A stretch of 36,505 nt of DNA from Clostridia bacterium (GTDB lineage: Bacteria; Bacillota; Clostridia; Christensenellales; DUVY01), in assembly GCA_036562685.1 (NCBI GenBank), contig DATCJR010000038.1, positions 1 through 36,505 of the forward strand, in the 5' to 3' direction. Positions 31,659 through 36,505 of this stretch are shown piece after piece; within the stretch, counting starts at the first letter, position 1; each line of letters starts with the position of its first letter. Both the position numbers and the translations under genes were made by a program. The notes below the pieces were generated by a model. It made no database searches and was not told the DNA's origin. It saw only the letters and a program-made list of their open reading frames with translations.

Positions 31659-32471
31659 TTAATATTTTTTTCTCAAAACAGAAGGGTCTTCAATTTTGAT
31701 AAAGGTGTCATTATTTCTTGTCAGATATTCTTCGGTAAATGCTTGATAAGAATAACCGCCCGAGCTCTTGGGATCATATTGCATAATGGGCATTCCATAG
31801 CTGGGTGCTTCTCCAAGTCTGATATTGCGAGGAATCTTTACTTCAAAGACTTTGTTTCCAAAATATTTATAAATTTCATCAGCTACGTTATTAACTAAGT
31901 TGGATCTTCCGTCAAACATTGTCAATAAAACACCGTCAATTTCAATAGTAGGATTGAGATGTTTTTTAACAAGTTTAATAGTATTCATTAATTGGCTCAA
32001 ACCTTCCAGAGCAAAGAATTCACTTTGAATAGGAATGATTACAGAGTCGCAAGCAGTAAGAGCATTGATGGTTAGAAGACCTAGGGAAGGAGGACAATCA
32101 ATGCAAATATAGTCGTAAGTATTTTTGAGCTTGTTTAAAATACCCTGCAGAAGTTTTTCGCGCTGTTCCATATAAACCATTTCAACTTCTGCGCCTGCAA
32201 GGTCGATATTAGAAGGAATGATATCCAGATTGTCAACACCCGTAGGAGCAATAACATCATCAATAGGACAATCACCCATAAGAGCATTATAGATAGATTT
32301 GGTAAGTTTGCTTTTTTGAATTCCTAGACCGCTGGTGGCGTTTCCTTGGGGATCCATATCAACAGACAAAACCTTTTTGCCCATAGCTGCAAGATATGCA
32401 GACATATTAATGCAGGTTGTTGTTTTACCCACTCCGCCTTTTTGATTGGTAAAGGCTATTATCTTTCCCAT
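31659..32471 (-). CDS. parA: Chromosome-partitioning ATPase ParA (Soj)
   Basis: A 270-residue deviant Walker-A ATPase that works with ParB-parS in origin segregation and, as Soj, regulates DnaA. The P-loop KGGVGKTTT follows MGKIIAFTNQ at the very start, so it is the short type without an N-terminal DNA-binding domain. VDMDPQGNATSGLG, the Walker B region YICIDCPPSLGLLTINAL and the P-I-Q-S-E-F-F-A-L-E-G-L block are all present. I chose ATG 32471; GGAG lies an unusual 16 nt upstream, and a TTG at 32486 lies too close to it. The gene is separated from parB by yyaC and cvpA and points towards it. Confidence 0.95.
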   Translation of the reverse strand: MGKIIAFTNQKGGVGKTTTCINMSAYLAAMGKKVLSVDMDPQGNATSGLGIQKSKLTKSIYNALMGDCPIDDVIAPTGVDNLDIIPSNIDLAGAEVEMVYMEQREKLLQGILNKLKNTYDYICIDCPPSLGLLTINALTACDSVIIPIQSEFFALEGLSQLMNTIKLVKKHLNPTIEIDGVLLTMFDGRSNLVNNVADEIYKYFGNKVFEVKIPRNIRLGEAPSYGMPIMQYDPKSSGGYSYQAFTEEYLTRNNDTFIKIEDPSVLRKKY

Positions 32472-32504
32472 AATCGTAAAACACAATCTCCTTTGATATC
32501 AATA

Positions 32505-32533
32505 ATTATATCATAAATATAGCATCAAAACAA
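32505..32533 (-). promoter_or_regulatory. Promoter of parA
   Basis: On the minus strand TTGTTT (32533-32528), 17 bp, TATAAT (32510-32505), extended by TGA (TGATATAAT). parA has its own promoter downstream of rsmG. Confidence 0.68.
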
Positions 32534-32593
32534 ATATTAATTATTAAGGAAAAATTTTAAAAAAAACAATTATCGTCAAAAAATGATACGATT

Positions 32594-33253
32594 TTACAAA
32601 GGATTTTTTCTGGGTTTGTTTAGCGGACGCGGATAGCCTTTTGGAGACGGTGCAATTTTATCAATCAAAACCAAAGTTCTGTGATTGCCGTTGAGATCAA
32701 ATTCAATAATATCTTTGATTTTTCCACCCAAAAATTTTATGGCGTGTTTTGCCTGGTCAAGTTCTAGGCTGATGTCAGCCTTATAAAAAATAGCAGTACC
32801 GCCTATTTTTAAAAAAGGCAAAGCATATTCACATAGAACATTAAGCTGAGCAACTGCACGAGCCACAACATAGTCAAAGTCTTTTTGAGTCAAATCTTCT
32901 ATGCGTGTGTGTAAAGTTTTTATATTGGCAAGTCCTAAGTTATCAATTACCTGATCCACAAATCCAATCTTTTTTAAAGATGAATCAACCAGCAAAAAAT
33001 TGAGGTCAGGGCGGACAATTTTAAGAGGTATTGAAGGAAAGCCTGCGCCGCAACCTATATCCAAAACATTAGCGTTCTGTGCAATTAAATCACAAGCTGT
33101 TATGCTGTCCAAAAAGTGCTTTAGAAAAACTTCGTCTTTTTGGGTTATTGCTGTAAGATTGAACTTCTGATTTTCTTCAATCAGCATATTGAAGAAAGTT
33201 TGAAATTTTGGTTCGTTATTTACTGCGAGTGATAATTGGTCTATTTTTATCAT
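32594..33253 (-). CDS. rsmG: 16S rRNA (guanine-N7) methyltransferase RsmG (GidB)
   Basis: A 219-residue SAM-dependent enzyme that methylates N7 of G527 of 16S rRNA (E. coli numbering); loss gives low-level streptomycin resistance. N-terminal helices with NLTAITQKDEVFLKHFLDSI are followed by the SAM-binding loop VLDIGCGAGFPSIPLKIV, and V-V-A-R-A-V-A-Q-L-N-V-L. The C-terminus is basic (PRPLNKPRKNPL), as usual. AAAGG at good spacing precedes ATG 33253, which lies two bases after the mnmG stop. mnmG-rsmG is the standard origin-proximal pair. Confidence 0.94.
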   Translation of the reverse strand: MIKIDQLSLAVNNEPKFQTFFNMLIEENQKFNLTAITQKDEVFLKHFLDSITACDLIAQNANVLDIGCGAGFPSIPLKIVRPDLNFLLVDSSLKKIGFVDQVIDNLGLANIKTLHTRIEDLTQKDFDYVVARAVAQLNVLCEYALPFLKIGGTAIFYKADISLELDQAKHAIKFLGGKIKDIIEFDLNGNHRTLVLIDKIAPSPKGYPRPLNKPRKNPL

Positions 33254-33255
33254 AA

Positions 33256-35142
33256 TTAACCTTTTTTTGTTTTTAGGTACAAGAGCAAAACATTAATATC
33301 TGCAGGATTTACGCCGCTTATTCTTGAAGCCTGACCTAGAGTAAGCGGTCTTATTTTATTCAGTTTTTGGCGCGCTTCTATTCTAAGCCCTTTCAGCGAA
33401 TTATAATCCAAATCTTCAGGCAATTTTAGTTCTTCCAGCTTTTTTACATCTTCAATATTTCGTCTTGTGCGTTCAATATAGCCTTCATAACGTGTGGAGA
33501 CAAGCACTTCTTGAATAACATCGGGCTGAATATCTTTAAGTTCGGGAAGTTCACGAACTATTTCCATTGTAATGTCGTTTCGTTTGAATAACTCTTTTAA
33601 TGTTATGCCTGATTTTATCAATGACTGGTTAGCTTTTTCCAATAGAGGATTAATAGCTTTGGGAGAAAAACTCTTATCAAGCAAAGAGTTAAGTTGCTGT
33701 ATTTTTTCAAGCTTGTCAAGATACTTTTGATATCTTTCTTGTGTAACAAGCCCAGCCTCATAACCTAGTTGGGTTAATCTAAGATCTGCATTGTCTTGAC
33801 GCAAATTAAGTCTAAACTCTGCACGTGATGTCATCATTCTATATGGTTCGTTAGTGCCTTTTGTGGTAAGGTCGTCAATCAAAACGCCTATATATGCCTG
33901 GTCTCTGCCCAAAACCAAAGGCGGTTTTTTGCGAATTTTCAAAGACGCATTAAGACCTGCCATAAGACCTTGACATGCAGCTTCTTCATATCCGCTTGTA
34001 CCGTTAATCTGACCTGCAAAATATAGCCCTTCTATAAATTTGCTTTCTAGAGTGGGCTTTAATGAAAGCGGATCAATACAGTCATATTCTATTGCATAAG
34101 CATCGCGCATAATATGTGCTTTTTCCAAGCCCTTGATGCTATGAACTATTTTTTCTTGAATATCTACAGGAAGAGAAGTGCTTATTCCTTGCAAATACAC
34201 TTCGTCTGTGTCAAGTCCTTCTGGTTCTAGAAAAAATTGATGACGGTTTTTATCCTTAAACCTCATTATCTTATCTTCAATAGAAGGACAATACCTTGTT
34301 CCCGTTCCCTTGATAAGTCCGCTATACATAGGCGCAAGATGTATGTTTTCTCTAATAATTCTATGTGTTTCTTCATTAGTATAGCCTAAATAACAGGGCA
34401 TACGGTCATATTGAACGGATTCAGACATTGCTGAAAAAGAATAGCTGGGTTCACCGTGCTGAATTTCAAATTGTGAATAATCTATTGTTTTACCGTCCAG
34501 ACGGGGAGGAGTGCCTGTTTTGAATCTTCTCAATTCATGTCCAAGCTTTTGGATGCTGTCTGAAAGATGATTGGCGCGAGCAAGTCCCGAAGGACCTTTG
34601 TTTTCTATAATTGATCCTATTATCGTGTTAGATTTTAAATAGACGCCTGTCGCAACAACTACAGCATCAGCATAATATATCTGATTATATAATGTCTTTA
34701 CGCCTGTAATTTTTTTGCCGTCTGTTAACAACTCTACAGCTTCCGCTTGTCTTATTCTAAGATTAGGTGTTTTTTCAAGCGTTGCTTTCATATTGGTGTG
34801 ATATTTGTTTTTATCTATCTGGGCGCGTAAAGATTGAACAGCTACACCTTTACTTGTGTTTAACATTCTTAGCTGAATTAAGGATTTGTCTGCTTCTATG
34901 CCCATTTGACCGCCAAGCGCGTCTATTTCTCTAACCAAATGACCTTTGGATGTTCCGCCTATTGAAGGGTTGCATGCAAGAAGTCCGATAGAATCGAGAT
35001 TGAGAATAAGCATGCATGTTTTTAGACCTGTGCGTGCGCAGGCAAGGGCAGCTTCCGCAGCTGCATGACCTCCGCCGATTACTACTGCATCAAAACGATA
35101 GTCAGAATTGTATTGATTATTATCGTCATTAATTTGTGTCAT
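33256..35142 (-). CDS. mnmG: tRNA uridine 5-carboxymethylaminomethyl modification enzyme MnmG (GidA)
   Basis: A 628-residue FAD protein that with MnmE forms the cmnm5 group at U34 of several tRNAs. The FAD-binding GGGHAAAEAALACARTG is near residue 22, followed by ACNPSIGGTSKGHLVREIDALGG and GTRYCPSIEDKIMRF, and it has the C-terminal helical domain that binds MnmE. Full length for the family. Start at ATG 35142 (a TTG lies directly before); AGGA precedes. mnmE, its partner, is not in this window; the gene upstream is a DUF421 protein. Confidence 0.96.
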   Translation of the reverse strand: MTQINDDNNQYNSDYRFDAVVIGGGHAAAEAALACARTGLKTCMLILNLDSIGLLACNPSIGGTSKGHLVREIDALGGQMGIEADKSLIQLRMLNTSKGVAVQSLRAQIDKNKYHTNMKATLEKTPNLRIRQAEAVELLTDGKKITGVKTLYNQIYYADAVVVATGVYLKSNTIIGSIIENKGPSGLARANHLSDSIQKLGHELRRFKTGTPPRLDGKTIDYSQFEIQHGEPSYSFSAMSESVQYDRMPCYLGYTNEETHRIIRENIHLAPMYSGLIKGTGTRYCPSIEDKIMRFKDKNRHQFFLEPEGLDTDEVYLQGISTSLPVDIQEKIVHSIKGLEKAHIMRDAYAIEYDCIDPLSLKPTLESKFIEGLYFAGQINGTSGYEEAACQGLMAGLNASLKIRKKPPLVLGRDQAYIGVLIDDLTTKGTNEPYRMMTSRAEFRLNLRQDNADLRLTQLGYEAGLVTQERYQKYLDKLEKIQQLNSLLDKSFSPKAINPLLEKANQSLIKSGITLKELFKRNDITMEIVRELPELKDIQPDVIQEVLVSTRYEGYIERTRRNIEDVKKLEELKLPEDLDYNSLKGLRIEARQKLNKIRPLTLGQASRISGVNPADINVLLLYLKTKKG

Positions 35143-35349
35143 CAAAAATTTTTCCTAAAAAACAGCTTATTATAATTATTTGTTAAAGCTAAATAATTAT
35201 ATAACTCAATACATAAATAAAGCAACTGTCTGAATAAAGCAGTAAAAATTTTTTGATATTGATTGATAAAACCGATATAATTCCAATTAAAAACTGAGTA
35301 TTAATATAAACTGTATAACAAGGATTAGAAAGAATATGAAAATGTCATT

Positions 35350-36033
35350 TTAACTTTTATAATGAACATCAAATTTTTTGGTGTCGTCATTATAAGCGGC
35401 AAGCAAAATCTTTTTGAGCTTTTGATTGTTTAAATCTAATTTTTTGATTATCCAATCTTTGTCTTTTCCAAGCTTTTTTAACGTGCTTTTGGAAATTTTG
35501 CCGTCAATAATGACGTTATAAGAAATAACTGCTTTATCTTTTTTTATTTTGAGATCTTCTGCGACAACTGGACTTTTATATTCATGAGGCAAAACGCTAA
35601 AAGTGCCGTTAGTTTCAAAAATTCCAAAAGCTATATCGCTAAGCGAAAAATAACCCTTTTCACGCACAAGTTCCAAAACTTCATTAACATTGAGTTTGCT
35701 TTTCTTTAGCCCCTTATAATTGATTTTGCCGTTTTCTATTATGGTTATAGGAGAGCCTTTCAAAATCTTTTCTAACAACAACCCTTTTCGCGTAAGCCAT
35801 CCGATAAGAAAATCAAAAATAAAAAATATTGACATACTGATAAGATATAGATATATAGGTTTTTCTTCTAGATTGGTTGCCATTTCGGCCGCGATTGAAC
35901 CAATAGATATGCCTGTAACATAACTAATAAAGTCAATTTCAGCTATTTGCTTTTTGCCTAATAGCTTGGATATTACCAAAAGATATAAAAACGCTATGGT
36001 CGCTGATAACAAAACTCTTAATATATCGTTCAT
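35350..36033 (-). CDS. DUF421 (YetF-like) membrane protein
   Basis: A 227-residue protein with three N-terminal membrane helices (about residues 5-25, 33-52 and 60-80) and a cytosolic alpha/beta part. The order of blocks (SKLLGKKQIAEIDFISYVTG, then L-K-G-S-P-I-T-I-I-E-N-G-K-I, then S-D-I-A-F-G-I-F-E-T-N-G-T-F-S-V-L-P) matches DUF421/YetF-family proteins of Firmicutes. Some YetF-type proteins in Bacillus are made late in sporulation and affect spore germination; the function here is not known. It lies upstream of mnmG in the same direction with a gap of about 200 bp, and is divergent from the YmaF gene. Confidence 0.82.
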   Translation of the reverse strand: MNDILRVLLSATIAFLYLLVISKLLGKKQIAEIDFISYVTGISIGSIAAEMATNLEEKPIYLYLISMSIFFIFDFLIGWLTRKGLLLEKILKGSPITIIENGKINYKGLKKSKLNVNEVLELVREKGYFSLSDIAFGIFETNGTFSVLPHEYKSPVVAEDLKIKKDKAVISYNVIIDGKISKSTLKKLGKDKDWIIKKLDLNNQKLKKILLAAYNDDTKKFDVHYKS

Positions 36034-36208
36034 AACTTATAACTTTTCCATAATTCAGGTAAATTATGTCAAAAAATGATTTTTTTAAAATTTGTGTCAA
36101 AGTTAGGTTTAAAAAAATACAATGTAAAAAGAAACAGTATTTTAGACTTTTTTGAACAAGCCCTTTCAAGATCGTGCTTTTTACATAATTTAACAAAGGA
36201 GAAGTATT

Positions 36209-36505
36209 ATGTCAGAATATAATAAGTGCGATTGTGAAAAAGATAAGAAGATTCAACGCCATGTGCATGAAATATTAGGAAGCGTTTTAGTTGCAGAACG
36301 AAAAGAAGATGCTCATGCTCACCGTTTTGCAGGAGTTTCAGGCGAAGCTATTCCTCTTCCTAATGGAGATCATGTTCACAAAATAAAGATAAGAACAGAT
36401 TTTTACGGCGATCATTATCATGAGATTTGTGGCGTATCATCTGGGGCTATAAAGGTAGGAGACAGACATGTTCATTTCGTCAAGGCAGCAACTACAGTTG
36501 ATGAT
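36209..36505 (+). CDS. YmaF-family protein, 5' part
   Basis: The first 99 codons of a gene that runs off the right edge. The translation is unusually rich in His, in H-x-H pairs: RHVHEILGS, DAHAHRFAGVSGEAIP, DHVHKI, DHYHEI and RHVHF. This pattern is that of the YmaF family of small Firmicute proteins, of unknown function; the His pairs suggest metal binding, which is inference. AAAGGAG precedes ATG 36209 at good spacing. Strong ribosome binding site and a single-gene setting, divergent from the DUF421 gene. Confidence 0.78.
   Translation, partial: MSEYNKCDCEKDKKIQRHVHEILGSVLVAERKEDAHAHRFAGVSGEAIPLPNGDHVHKIKIRTDFYGDHYHEICGVSSGAIKVGDRHVHFVKAATTVDD

Noticed and set aside
33820-33835. A CACGTG-containing second parS
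   Set aside because: Flanks do not match the GTTTCACGTGAAAC core; only the site at 30066-30081 qualifies.

Overview
This window looks like the chromosome of a low-GC, endospore-forming Firmicute of the class Clostridia, probably an uncultured lineage. The coding sequence is AT-rich, most genes have AGGAGG-type ribosome binding sites, and sporulation markers are scattered through it (SPOCS/DUF3794, yabP-yabQ, a BofA-family protein, YyaC, an Soj/Spo0J-type parA and parB). I see no phage, IS element, CRISPR array, rRNA or tRNA. Essentially all of it is core genome around the replication origin; what is unusual is the gene order and several regulatory DNA structures.

Layout. 1-7.6 kb: 5' part of a SPOCS gene (-), veg (+), uppP (-), ychF (+), tilS-hpt (+), a DUF1934/YwiB-like gene overlapping a UPF0173 hydrolase (+), rho (+). 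7.7-11.6 kb, all minus: a zinc-ribbon peptide, a small membrane protein, the yabP-yabQ-divIC-ppx operon, and a secreted ComEC-like metallo-beta-lactamase-fold protein. 11.7-14.3 kb: patatin-like lipase (+), an MFS transporter (+) and a 47-residue ORF (-). 14.5-19.3 kb: gyrB-gyrA (+) and a YjzC-family peptide (-). 19.4-24 kb: argS, a GNAT acetyltransferase, bofA-like, an acidic unknown protein (all +), then dnaA (-). 24.1-28.4 kb: a zinc/cadmium-type ArsR repressor with a P1B ATPase (+), then a large lipoprotein (-). 28.5-32.5 kb: a 57-residue ORF, a DnaA-box cluster (likely oriC), parB (+), a perfect parS, yyaC (-), cvpA (+), parA (-). 32.6-36.5 kb: rsmG and mnmG (-), a DUF421 membrane protein (-) and the 5' part of a YmaF-family gene (+).

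How the parts fit. Replication initiation (dnaA, DnaA boxes), segregation (parA, parB, parS), supercoiling (gyrB, gyrA) and the origin-linked tRNA/rRNA modification pair (mnmG, rsmG) lie within 21 kb, as expected near an origin, but the classical order is broken. dnaA is not next to dnaN or to the DnaA-box cluster, a metal-efflux module lies between dnaA and the boxes, and parA and parB are separate, convergent genes. The usual yabP-yabQ-divIC-(S1)-spoIIE-tilS-hpt block is split into two oppositely oriented pieces.

The most notable non-coding signals are: a parS embedded in a 30-bp perfect palindrome that also has the form of the parB terminator; a 14-bp perfect inverted repeat spanning the start of the MFS gene; an inverted repeat whose arm contains the yabP ribosome binding site; several genes whose -10 box lies so close to the start codon that their mRNAs should be leaderless or nearly so; and a phenylalanine at the quinolone-determining acidic position of GyrA. 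I found no new multi-gene system such as a defence locus.
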